From Reticulomyxa filosa (taxonomy: Eukaryota > Foraminifera > Reticulomyxidae), in contig ASPP01006551.1 of assembly GCA_000512085.1 (NCBI GenBank), positions 1-21,456 on the forward strand: DNA of 21,456 nucleotides, given 5' to 3'. The notes below the pieces were generated by a model. The model did no database searches. It worked only from the letters and a program-made list of their open reading frames with translations, and was not told the origin of the DNA. The position numbers were made by a program, and so were the translations under genes. Shown here one piece after another: positions 9,110-19,029 of the stretch (position 1 is the first letter of the stretch; every line of letters begins with the position of its first letter).

Positions 9110-11541
9110 TTAAATAGTTGGAGCATGTTCCACAGCAACGTGTGCAATCAAGTCCATTCCGCTTTTGAAAGCTTTACCGCACATGTCACATTTTTGCAAA
9201 CAGTGTAAATTGTAGTCTTTATTGACACCAGTATTATGCTGATTGCCAGCGTTTGTGTTATCACCATGGCCACTTTCAGAAGCAGCATGTTTCAAAATCT
9301 TGGAAGCCAAGTGTTTTTTGGTAATATGTTTGTTTAAGTTACTCAAAATGGTGTATTTTTTATTGCAATGTGGACAAGAGTATGGTTTGTTTGTTTTGGA
9401 ATTGGACGACACGGACAAAACGTCTTTCAACATCTGTTCGTTATTGCTATTGTTTTCTTCAATCATCAAACCCGAAACAAAGGGCTGTAAGTTTTGACAA
9501 TTGTGATTATTCTCATCAATCTCATTCCTAACAGATGACGGAACGTTATTGCTCTCAACATGGTGCGTCCCCCAACTGTCGTTTGAAAGATTGCTCTCTT
9601 TTGAGTGTTTTTGAGGCAACAAATGAAAAAAGTGTGTTTGTGCCAATAACCCTGGCAAGTCAACTTTGTGAATTTGCAACAAATGACTGAATAGCGACTG
9701 ATAGTCTGCGAATCGGTCATTGCAAGTGATACACTGCCATGTATTATCATTGGAGTTATAAAAGTTTGAAAAAAACCTGAGTTGTTCAATATGGAGGTTG
9801 GTTTGATTGTTGCTATTTTTCTGCATTACTATTGGCGTGTGACAGTCCAAAAATGAAATGCGAGTATCTTTTAAACTCTTTCCAATGTTCGGATTACTAT
9901 CTTTTTTTTTAATAGGAGAGTTTATTGTGCCACTGTTTTTTTGCAAACTGAAAGAACTCAGAGTTTTTCTGCTAGCAATGTCCTCTTGGCTTATAAAACA
10001 AGTTTTCAAGCTGGTTGATGGTAGTTGATTTTGTTGGGATTGCAAAATGGAGAGACTATGGTTGGTAAGTGTTAAAGGCAAAAACACTTTGTGCACGATT
10101 GTCATATGTTCAACGCACGTGAGCTGACACTTAGTTAAAAAATTGCAATAAAGACAACGATATGGGATCCAAGACGTGAACGACGCTTTGGCCTTTGTCT
10201 GGATTGATCCATTCTCACTGCTTGTACTTTCTCCTTTAAATTTGTTTAATGTTGATATATCTTGTTGTAATAATGGCTTCAAAAATGTTACACGAGCTAA
10301 TATTTCTTGTCGATGAACTTCAATGGAAACTCCTTTTTTTTAGTACATACAAACATTTTTCTTTACCTTGTCTTAATTTAATTTTATTTATTTATTTTGT
10401 TTTATGTTTTGATATTACCCAATGACTGCAAAGTTTTGTTGTCCATTTGTTCTAGCAAACGCCCACTAACTCCAGATCGGGCAAACTCTGTAATATAGCA
10501 TTTGCCAGTAGGAAAAGAAGTCAACCATAACAAGACATCACTGACCCCCCAAGCGTGTAATGACGCCGGCTTTCGATTGACAGAGGAAGAAGAGTTGTTA
10601 CCACATGATGTAACAATGGATCCTAGTGGATGTTGTTTCGCAGTTGTCAGAATTTTGGAGTGTAAAGAATGTAAGGGTAATTTATTATATTCAATTATAG
10701 TTCCAAGTATATTTGATCCAACATTATTCGATAGTTGCTTATATCTATGCAACGCTTGTTGATATCTTTCATGATCTTTTTTTAATAACTTATCACTATT
10801 TTTATTGTCAATCATACTTTTTGTTATATCATCATAATTATGACTAGACTGACCTTGAGAAACTGGTGATGTGTGGGTTGCACCAATATTTTTATTTATA
10901 TTTATTGTTCTGTCTGAAAATTCACTATTTCCTTGCCCCAATGGAATGCAGTTTATTGCCATAGAGCAGCTCTACTTTTTTATTTGTTATAACTCTGACT
11001 CATCTTATGTTACAATGATCCGCAAATCACTCCAAAACACACCAAAAAAAAACAGAACTGAGTTTGCCAGTCGCAAAATTTTATGGGGTGGTGGATGAAT
11101 ATAGTCACTGGTTATGTGTTTGTAGCTCCTTGGATCTCCCTCGGCACTTGTTATCGGGCTGTTTACTGCATATGCTACTATTCGCTTGCAGCAATTTTTA
11201 AAAACCTTCTTTCGTTTTTTACCGATGATTTTATTTTCGTTGCTGGTTTTTTTACACAGCAACAAATTTTGAATTGAGTTTTCTTGCGGTGTTTAGAAAA
11301 AATTTAGTTAAACCGTTTGTTTTTTGTCAGCGACTTTTTTAAAGTACCCTTGTGAAAAATCATCCTCGCTGGTATCACCGTCGTCACTAGCATTTTCTAA
11401 TTTTGGTGATATCATATATGTATGGATGTTGTTTTGCTTTGCTTTTGTACTAGCTATAGTATTAGCGCCACAATACTGATTTTGTTCTGGTGAAGACACA
11501 GGTTCGAGTTTTACTTTCTTCAAAGAATCCATATTCAGCAT
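9110..11541 (-). CDS. SAM-domain protein with four C2H2 zinc fingers
   Basis: Exons in order of translation are 11541-11314, 11208-11059, 10971-10419 and 10332-9110 (TAA), 717 residues. ATG at 11541 is the first ATG after an in-frame stop. The N-terminus is polar with an acidic patch (DDGDTSEDDF), followed by a basic exon. A SAM domain lies at about residues 262-333. It begins LHAWGVSDVLLWLTSF, passes GRLLEQMDNKTLQSLG, and continues across the phase 1 intron into VSIEVHRQEIL; the domain match across the junction confirms this splice. Four C2H2 fingers follow, all CX2CX12HX4H, at about 370-391, 511-532, 630-651 and 692-713. The last two are near the C-terminus, and Asn/Ser-rich linkers separate the first three. 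SAM domains mediate self-association or partner binding, and such fingers usually bind DNA or RNA, so a nuclear regulator is likely. The first splice (11314 to 11208) is supported only by phase 0 and length. Confidence 0.85.
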
Positions 11542-11729
11542 TTTGTCCGTTGCTTTGTGTTTGGGTTTTGTAGATCCAAAGTTTGAGCTTTTCCCTTAAT
11601 TTATGTTTTCTCGGCATTTGAGCCAAAACAATACCAAGGAAAAAAAGACATTAGAATAACCTAAGTTTGCTTCTACTTACGGTATTGCCGCTTTTGAATT
11701 TCTTTTCAAGCTTCTATGGCAAAAACATA
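11542..11729. promoter_or_regulatory. Short divergent intergenic region (putative promoters)
   Basis: This is 188 bp between the ATG of the minus-strand zinc-finger gene and the tentative plus-strand small gene. No named promoter element could be identified. Its role is inferred only from the head-to-head layout. Confidence 0.3.
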
Positions 11730-12112
11730 ATGAGAAGGCCAAATTATGATGTCGTCATCAACAGGAGTTTGTAATTATGTTCTGGCTGTGTTCTTTTGTG
11801 TCTACGTCAAATTAGGTCATCTTGCAGAAAGAGTTTCTTTTGGTATTTCGTTTTGTTTTGTTTTTTGAGTGCCTTAAGTGTCCAGTTATAAATAACATTC
11901 GGATTTACTATAACAGCATATTATCGTTTCTGTTTTTTTTTAAAGCAGAGGAGCATAATTTGCCCAAAGAGCCGCTTAGCTTTGTGCTCACAAACAAAAA
12001 TAAAATTACATTCGAATTAAAAAAAAGTAAAAATTTTGCCAACACAAAAGAAAGAGACGGTATGCAACAGCCAAAACGGTCAACATTAAAAAATGTCACC
12101 AAAACAACTTAA
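11730..12112 (+). CDS. Tentative small basic protein, two exons
   Basis: Exon 1 (11730-11766) starts at an ATG and encodes MRRPNYDVVINR. A GTTTGT donor then leads to an acceptor at TTTTTTTTTAAAGCAG, and exon 2 runs 11949-12112 (TAA). Phase 1 agrees at both ends, giving 66 residues rich in Lys and Asn. The open frame of exon 2 is better composed than the surrounding DNA, but no domain was recognised. An overlapping +1 frame beginning at 12093 stays open to 12293 and is also Lys-rich. A one-base indel in the A run near 12088 would join it to this gene and roughly double its length. The gene is head-to-head with the zinc-finger gene, with only about 190 bp between the starts. It may be spurious. 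Confidence 0.35.
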
Positions 12113-12401
12113 AAAAAAAGATCTATTTACTCAAAGCCAAGTCCTTGAGAATAGTTATTCGGGAACTGCAAAGGGCTTTACAAAGAAAAAAAAAAAGCAC
12201 ATAAAAACAAACAAAATCAACCACTTTCTCTCCTTGCCAAGGAATCTTTTGGCAAGGATGCCAATCATATATGATTTCAAAACGATACTATAAAAAGGGA
12301 GGAACAAAAAAAAAAAAAAAAGCAAAAACCAAATCAATTACACATAATTTTACCATTCGGCATAATCTCCAGAAAACGGAGCGCTTCAAAGCTTAGAGAA
12401 A
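12113..12401. other. Intergenic or possible 3' extension of small gene
   Basis: This region holds a plus-strand frame open to 12293 with poly-Lys codons from an A run, then A-rich DNA up to the stop of the 7TM gene. No other feature is visible. Confidence 0.4.
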
Positions 12402-13660
12402 TTACGATGTTTGAATAATATTGACATCATTGACCATGGACACTTGTCTACTGCAAGAGCTAGTTGATTGTGTGCCCAAGGGGCGAAAAATGCAACGCTT
12501 GCACATGTGTCGATAAATCCAGTCGCCAAAGTCGAGCGACGCAAGTAGGAGAATTCCATTGAAGAACCCGTCCCAATAGGACAGCAATGTTCCAATACCG
12601 TAGCTGGAAAGTGACACAGCAAAGGCGAGCAGTGAGCTGGAAATTGCAGCGACGGCAATCCAGCAAGCTTTTCGTAAGGAGTACGTAAGTCGTTGATTAT
12701 TTCCCCATATATCCTCACTGTCGTGTTTTGCTAAATAGTGCAGTCGGATCACATATTGATAAGACAGAGCTAACATTAGTATGACAATATATACACCTGC
12801 TGCAGACAATGCGATAATCTCTGCGTCAAGATTCTCAAAATTGCATTCTTTTTTTTTTTTTTTTTTTTTTTTTTTTGTGTTTTGTGATTGGGTGAAATTT
12901 AAAAAAATAAATAAATAAATAAAAATAGTGAGTAGAGAGAGAGAGAGAGAGATGGGAGGGACAGGGATGTTACAGAAAATACATCGAAACGAATAGAGAT
13001 ATGAGGAACGGTCCTTTGGATTAAAAAAAAGAAAAAATCCCAGACTTCGGTTGGCAGTACACAAAAATTTGCAGATTGACCACTTGCAAGTAAAAAAAAA
13101 GCAATGGTCGCTGCAATGAAGCTAACAACAAATCCAACCAGAAATATCCATTGAAATTGCTTGCTTATTTCCAAAATGCTTTCACGAAACACCACTTCCA
13201 ATCGAATGTACAAAAACAACAACAAAAGGTGATAGTATGAAAACGGCAACCAGAGTCTGTACATAATTTCGATTCGACATTCCAATACTTTCATTGAAAC
13301 GTTCGAACTTTGGTACCCTGCCATCATTGAAACATAACGCCTAATTTCCATATCCAAGTCAATCACCAAAATCAAATGATAACTCAACAACGAAAAACAT
13401 AGCCATCGGTTTTGCACTTTCTTGAGATACAGACACTGATAGAAAGCATAACACAGAATCACCAACTCCGCAATTCCCAGCAATATCACAAAGATTGTCT
13501 AAATCCACAAACAGACTGTCCGTCGGTACGTGCGCAAAAGTATACCAACCCTCCTAACACTTTTTTCCCAATAAACACATATTTATTTTTACTCGTGTAC
13601 ACTTACCGCGGTCCCAAATGGAAGACGCTGGACAGTATCCAATTGTGGACAAACTTTCAT
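12402..13660 (-). CDS. Seven-transmembrane orphan protein (GPCR-like topology)
   Basis: Exons in order of translation are 13660-13607, 13498-13046 and 12833-12402 (TAA), about 312 residues. The first donor is a classical GTAAGT, and the first acceptor (TGGATTTAG) joins in phase 0. Seven hydrophobic segments can be counted: TIFVILLGIAELVILCYAF, LCFSLLSYHLILVI, LWLPFSYYHLLLLFLYI, WIFLVGFVVSFIAATIAFFL, IIALSAAGVYIVILMLAL, ACWIAVAAISSSLLAFAV and FFNGILLLASLDFGDWIY. Charged loops follow segments 1, 3 and 5, as in G-protein-coupled receptors. The short Cys/Ser-rich tail is probably cytosolic. I see no diagnostic family motif, so receptor function is inferred from topology alone. The second intron (about 13045-12834) contains long A/T runs and a GA repeat. 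Its exact ends are uncertain: GAA|GTCTGG to GAG|AATCTT keeps phase 0, and a phase 1 acceptor at AAAG|AATGC is the alternative. Confidence 0.7.
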
Positions 13661-14208
13661 TGATCACAGTCGACCAAAAAAAAATTTAATAGCTTTTTTA
13701 GAAAAAAACAGAATGTTCGATTTAATTGAGAAATAAATAATAGAATTCAATCTGTGAGTATACTCTTATTTGTAAACACTTTTTGTTACCTCGCAATAAT
13801 AATTAATGTTTCATATCAAAGGTTGATCTATTTTGTCGCAACGAATAACAAAAAAATATTGTATGTTGCAAAAAAAAAAAAAGCAAATGTAGATTTTTGT
13901 TTGTGATGTTGTTCTGAGATACTTATTAAGAGCTAGGACCGAGATACATCCTCCAACTACCTGATTATGCTGGAAAAACTGCAACGGCATGCGTGCCAAG
14001 CAAAACGTTGAATCAAATAAAAACTATTGAAATTTTAAAATTAAGCATTTTTCACCCCAAAAAAAGAAATAAAAAAGTTTAAAAATGTAATAGGTAAAGT
14101 GTACAGAGATAAGAACAATAAATATAAAAATATTTGTGTGTTTTTTTGTGGAGTGTCCGCTTTCACATTTTAATATTTCAATTGTCATAAAGACAAAATT
14201 TTTTCACC
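13661..14208. promoter_or_regulatory. Divergent intergenic region between 7TM and lipase genes
   Basis: These 548 bp separate two divergently transcribed starts and probably hold both promoters. Most of it is AT-rich. A patch at about 13905-14000 is noticeably richer in G+C, with GGCATGCGTGCC forming an imperfect palindrome and a 62-codon minus-strand frame. No RNA or protein family was recognised there. Confidence 0.4.
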
Positions 14209-15655
14209 ATGGCCTATGTTCCGATTGTTTTTGTATCTGCTTTTATATTATGGGTAGTAAGACAAGCTTTCAAGACTGTGATGGCAGTGTTTGGACACAC
14301 AGACGATTATCCGGACAATTTTGATTACGCTCATAATCGTAGAAAAGAATTATCGCAATTAGACGTAACCAATCTTCAAAAAACGCCCGATAATATCAAA
14401 GTTGAACAAGGCTATCACGAAAATGAAGAAGGTCACTTGCTGTTTTGGCGTTGTTTCATTCCTACCGACGTGAAAGCCCAAACAATGATATGTTTTTGCA
14501 ATGGTTTGTATTATTGTTTGGTTTTTTTAAAAAAAAAAAGGCTTGTTAAAAAACGCATTTTAGCAAGTTAAACAAAAAAAAAAAATGGAAACATGGAAAG
14601 AGGCCAATATTTGATGGGAGGCACGGAAAGATTAAGAACATATTAAAAATAAAACAGGATTTAACGGACATTGCGAATGGATCGAATATGACATAGGCCT
14701 GGAGTTGAGTAAGCGTGGATACATGGTGTTCATGTACGATCACATGGGACATGGCCGAAGTTACGGAAAGTGGATGGCAATAAATGACTTTGAAATTCTA
14801 GTTGATGATGCAATTTGTATATTTGAATTTGGCAAGAAAAAGTTTGGGCATAGTGAGATGAATTACTTTTTGGTAGGAATGTCCATGGGTGGTGCTGTGG
14901 CTCTGCAAGTGTCACGAAAACAAGACTATCGCAGTGCCTCAGGCATAGATAAAAATATCGAACTACAAACATTCAATCAACGATGGAATGGTTGTTTGTT
15001 GGCAGGTGATACTATTATTAGCATTTTTAATTTTTTTTATACACACATATAAATATATGTATATGCGTATATGCCTATATGAATCGAACTTTATTTGACT
15101 GGATTTTTGATTGATTGGAGGAATACAGCACCAATGGTTCAAATCCAACAAGAAAATGTCACAAAACCATGGCTTATTACACTATTGTCAGTGCTATCGA
15201 AGGTAATCCCAGACGCACCATGGGTTCCTTCGAGAGATTTGCGAGACTTTTCATGCAAAGACAAAGCAATCATTAAATATATCAAATCCAAACCTGTAAC
15301 TTGGGAAAAAAATCCAAGACTTGGCACAGCTATGCAATTCTTGCGACAATGTCAAGATTTGCAAGAGCACTTGGAAGACATTCATATTCCTTTGCTTATC
15401 ATGCACGGGAAACAAGATCGAGTAACAAGTTATGAAATGAGTATTCAATGCTATGAAAAGGCTGGAAGTAAAGATAAAGAAATTAAAATTTATGAAAATG
15501 CATGGCACTTTCTATTTGTTGACCAATGGAAACAACAAGTCTTTGATGACATCGATGCATGGATATCACAACGACAAGGGCACATATTCCGTGCCAGTCG
15601 ATATCAAATGTTATCTTTGCAAGAAAAAAAACAACTTCAAACTCAAAAAAACTAA
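14209..15655 (+). CDS. Monoacylglycerol lipase-like alpha/beta hydrolase
   Basis: Exons are 14209-14503, 14658-15005 and 15129-15655 (TAA), 389 residues; both introns are phase 1. The protein belongs to the serine aminopeptidase S33/monoacylglycerol lipase group, which hydrolyses lipid esters such as monoacylglycerols to fatty acid and glycerol. The expected blocks are present in order: an oxyanion-region CNGFNGHCEW, MVFMYDHMGHGRSYG (family form DxRGHGxS), the nucleophile elbow GMSMGG with Ser174, HGKQDRVTS with Asp311, and NAWHFLF with His341, so the catalytic triad is complete. The N-terminus has one hydrophobic segment (VPIVFVSAFILWVV, about residues 5-18), likely a membrane anchor. Compared with animal monoacylglycerol lipase (about 300 residues) it has an N-terminal extension and roughly 20 extra residues after the elbow. 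Residues at both splice joins (G99, A215) restore conserved sequence, supporting the model. Substrate is inferred. Confidence 0.9.
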
Positions 15656-16000
15656 AATGAGAGGATCTTTAAAAAAAAATTGAAAAATCATCATATTGTT
15701 TGGGAATGCAACTGAATTTCATGCACTTAAAACGATTTTTCCCAAAACAACTCGTATTATACCTTTAAAAAATAGATTTTTTCCATTTCAGAAATAAAAG
15801 ATAAAACAAAAGAACCTATTTAACAAAAACGTATTGCAGTTTGAATAGTGGTAAATTTGCCCTTTTTTTTCTTTTGTTACTTCTTGCAAAAGCAGGGACA
15901 AGAGAAAAAAACAAAAACAACACATAACAAAAAAACTCACAAAACAAAAAACTCATGACATCACAGAAGCGTAAAATTTCGATAAACGTACATAATCTTT
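15656..16000. other. Convergent intergenic region
   Basis: 345 bp of AT-rich sequence between the 3' ends of the lipase and transporter genes, with A and T homopolymers. Nothing else was recognised. Confidence 0.6.
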
Positions 16001-17842
16001 TTAACGTTGGTCTGGTTCGTCGTCAGTGATCATGCTTGCCCCACGTATGGTAATGGAAGTCATTTTATCAGTCTCGATTCCAAGTTGGGCAGCTCTGTCG
16101 TCGGCCAACAAAAGTTTGGTTTTGTCATCTTCACTACCACCTCCCTTATACTCGATTTTATGTTTAATTTTGTCGTGTAATTCAGGCACTTGGGTGACGT
16201 TACTAAAAAATTGGTCATCCAATATCTGTGGATCTTCAGGTCCGTCGAAGATCAAAAAGAAAGTGACAAGAGCACCCAAAATGCTAACAATGCCGCAAAA
16301 GATGAAAGTGACATTGGAGCCATAGGCATCCTTTAAGGGATTGAACATCGCGGCCCCCACAACAGCGCCCAATTTTCCCGAGGCAGCTGCAATTCCATGG
16401 CAAGTTCCTCGAATCTGAGTAGGGAAAATTTCCACAGGCAAGACGAATGTGGTTGTATTGGGTCCAAAGTTGGAGAAAAAGAATGTCAATGCATACAGGA
16501 TGACAAACAGCACCAATTGTTTTTTGATGGTGTCCCAGATTATTCCAATCAATAAAAATAGTATTGCCATTATCACAAATCCTTGGATTTGCATTCGTCG
16601 TCGACCAATGGAGTTGATGGTGGCAACAGCAACAAAATATCCAGGCAATGCACCTTTTGGTATTTTGTTTTTGCTTTTGTTTTTGTCTTACGCACAATGA
16701 CATTGAGCGCACACACACACAACAAACCTAAAGCCAAAAACACATTTTTTAGGGATACATCAACCAGGTCATCAGAATCGTTTCCATTAGAGCTGACAGT
16801 GCTGAGGACGGAATCACTAAAGATGCCCTGAGCATAAAACACGACATCAAATAAAAACCATGCCACACTAGTCCCCAGCAACTCCTTCCAATAGAACTTT
16901 CCAATCAACTTATATTTATCTTGGATTGTTAAATGCTGATGCCAATTTTGGGATGCATTTGCCCCCTTTGAAAAGGCCTTTGATTCTTGCATTTTCATTC
17001 GAAAATAAAATATTCCTTTTTTTTTTTTTTTTTTGTTTTGTTCCCATTTAAATTGAATATTTATTAATCTTTTGGGAAGAAGGGGGAACCCGTTAAAAAA
17101 AAAAAAAAAAACGAACCAATACAAGGTACGGTTCCAATAAAAAATAAAGTTCTCCAAATGATATTCAAGTTTTCATTTTCATAAGGTTGATTGCGAGCAT
17201 AAAGCTGACATAAAAGGTTTGCACTAAATGCGGCCAAGAAATTTCCCAAACCCTGCAAGGAAAATACCATCGCTACATTCGGTCCACGCTCCTTTGGTTT
17301 GTCCACGCTTTGTTCACTGGCACTGGCTGCTGCCAAAGGGTATTCTGCCCCTATGCCAAATCCTAATATTAATCTTGCTATTATCAACCACCATACCAAT
17401 GATACTGAGCTTTCACTGCTATCCGTTGGAACCGCTTTTTATTATTATTATTTTTTTTTTTGTCACTATTTGTAAATTTTTTTTTTTTTTGTGCAGATAA
17501 ATATAGCTATTGAAAAAGAGGAAGAAAAATGTACAAACAATAGATCAGTTTCCTATCTCTTCTATCTTTTTAAGTTTACGTACCAGTGGTACATAAAATA
17601 CCCCCAATGATCAACAGTGAACAAGACAAAATCATCATCAGACGTCTTCCTAGTTGATCTGCCAATGCTCCAATTATCACCTGGCCAAGGACGGCACCTA
17701 TAAACACTGAAGTTGAAACTAATGTCTCTCTTGACTTGTACGCGTTACCGTAACGATCTTCCATCACCACATTTACCATGTTCATCACGAACAATTGGTA
17801 AGCGTCATTAAACAGACCTAATCCTTTTACTAAGAGAGCCAT
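16001..17842 (-). CDS. MFS transporter, phosphate:H+ symporter (PHO84/PHT1) family
   Basis: Exons in order of translation are 17842-17584, 17434-17117, 17015-16692 and 16653-16001 (TAA), 517 residues, close to the family's usual 520-590. All introns are phase 1. Family blocks appear in order: GLGLFNDAYQLF in membrane segment 1, the MFS signature GALADQLGRR, GFGIGAEYPLAAASASE in segment 4, RMKMQES at the start of the central loop, WFLFDVVFYAQGIF in segment 7, GYFVAVATINSIGRRRMQIQG, and FGPNTTTFVLPVEIFPTQIR followed by GTCHGIAAASGKLGA. This pattern is typical of inorganic phosphate importers of the plasma membrane. Two conserved acidic positions differ: DAYD is DAYQ, and GGDYPLS is GAEYPLA, so the substrate could differ. 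The acidic C-terminal tail is cytosolic. The start is uncertain: ATG at 17842 leaves almost no residues before segment 1, and an upstream exon joining at the acceptor GATAG (phase 1, as elsewhere) is possible. Confidence 0.88.
16654..16691 (-). other. 38-bp intron in transporter gene
   Basis: Reading through gives a frame that loses family similarity and stops. Removing GTAAGACAAA...CCAAAAG (38 bp) joins LCVCALNVIV to ALPGYFVAVA, exactly as in phosphate transporters. This is the shortest intron in the window, with an A-rich body and no pyrimidine tract. Confidence 0.8.
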
Positions 17843-18326
17843 TGGACCTATCAAATGTTTTTTTTTGCCTGTCCCTGTGAAAACTTTTTTTTAACTTAAA
17901 AAAGCTAACGGTTTAGGGAACAACCTAGTCGGAACGTTGTGTTTAAAGATCAAAACAAAAATGTGCATAAAAAGAGAAGGTAAATTTTTCATTTTATAAT
18001 ACTGCTTCCAAAAAAAAAAAATGTATTTTTGGCAAATTTGAAGAATGCATATCCAAAAAGGAGGTATGAAATATTGTGCTTGTTGCTCCTCCTTTGCAAA
18101 CTAAAACAAAAAAGGAAGCATTTAAAAGTGATCAACACATAACAAAAAAAATATGAAATAAATAAAGCGAAACATTAATTAAACTGAAGTAATGAGTCTT
18201 TTTTTTTTATCCGACGCCTCCATGCCCTTGTTCAAAATGGTTCATATTTTTTTTTTTAACGGATCAAAAAAAAAAAAAACAAAAAAAGAAAGAGAAAGGA
18301 AGAGAAAAAAAAAAGAATTGGATCAA
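17843..18326. other. Intergenic region between two minus-strand genes
   Basis: 484 bp between the transporter start and the stop of the VTT-domain gene. It should contain the transporter promoter and perhaps a missing first exon. Minus-strand candidates are ATG at 18222 (MEASDKKKRLITS then GTTTAA) and a T-rich acceptor TTTTGTTTTAG near 18103, but I could not join them in phase to the transporter. Confidence 0.4.
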
Positions 18327-19029
18327 CTAATGTTTTTCTTTATTAAAATAAAGTAGAATCTTCTTGAAGACAACAGGAAGCAAAGAAGCCAAGGCAAGTG
18401 CAAGAAGCATAACAATGTGTTGATTGGACAACACTAAAGTCCTTTGCTGTAGTGAGTCTCTTGAAATTTGCTGAATGGCTTGGCCCATATGGACATAGAT
18501 GAAATTGGCAGGAATCAATCCCAAAAAAAGTGGCAAAGAGAAAAGTCCAGTAATTGATTTGAAAAATTGGACACACTAAATTGATGAACCAATTGGGGAG
18601 CAGTGGAGTGAGTCTCAAAAACAACAGGTAATAAAAAATATCTTTCGAATTGGAATTTTTTGTCGGAAGTATATTTTCTTGAAATGTTTTTACATAGGTG
18701 GGGAAAAAATAATACACCACGTCATGTCCATAACAATACGATAAGCCATAACATGCTGATGCTCCTATTGTGCTGCACAGTGTCACTAAAACCAGTCCTA
18801 GCCACACATTAAACAACGCCCCACTTAAGATACTTAAGAATAATGTTCCTGGAATCGCAAGTGTTTGCAATACGATATACACAGTACAAAATGCTGTGCA
18901 TAAATGACTGAAATGCGATAATTGATATTTTGTTAATGCATTCGCTACATTTTCGACATCATTCAAATTTCGTGGAATCCGTATGCTCTCTTTCTCTTCC
19001 CTAATTTGTTTTGTTTCGTTCCGTTGCAT
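18327..19029 (-). CDS. TMEM41-type VTT-domain (SNARE-associated Golgi) protein, one frameshift
   Basis: This is a single-exon gene from ATG at 19029 to TAG at 18327, about 233 residues once one extra base is discounted. The family comprises multi-pass ER membrane proteins (TMEM41B, VMP1, yeast Tvp38, bacterial DedA) that scramble phospholipids and act in autophagy and lipid mobilisation. TMEM41-type marks are LQTLAIPGTLFLSILSGALF, STIGASACYGLSYCYG and FLRLTPLLPNWFINL, followed after the frame change by GLIPANFIYVHMGQAI. The N-terminus is charged and cytosolic. The C-terminus has a last membrane segment (VMLLALALASLLPVVF) and a Lys-rich end. The frame changes at the T7 run (18523-18529, minus strand). 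With six T the conserved 'TFLG' reading would be continuous; as given, the upstream frame runs on into unrelated residues. It is the only gene here without introns. Confidence 0.88.
18523..18529 (-). other. Homopolymer frameshift point in VTT-domain gene
   Basis: Gene length from ATG to TAG is 703 bp, one more than a multiple of three. Similarity to TMEM41 proteins switches frame exactly at this T7 run. Flanking sequence on both sides is well conserved, so a sequencing or assembly indel is more likely than old decay. Confidence 0.8.

Noticed and set aside
9466-9789. Alternative minus-strand frame inside the zinc-finger exon
   Set aside because: The overlapping frame with intact CX2CX12HX4H fingers is clearly the coding one.
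12899-13010. Hydrophobic minus-strand extension of the 7TM frame (Ser/Leu repeats)
   Set aside because: It is encoded by a GA repeat and T/A runs typical of the introns here; the transmembrane pattern resumes beyond it in another frame.
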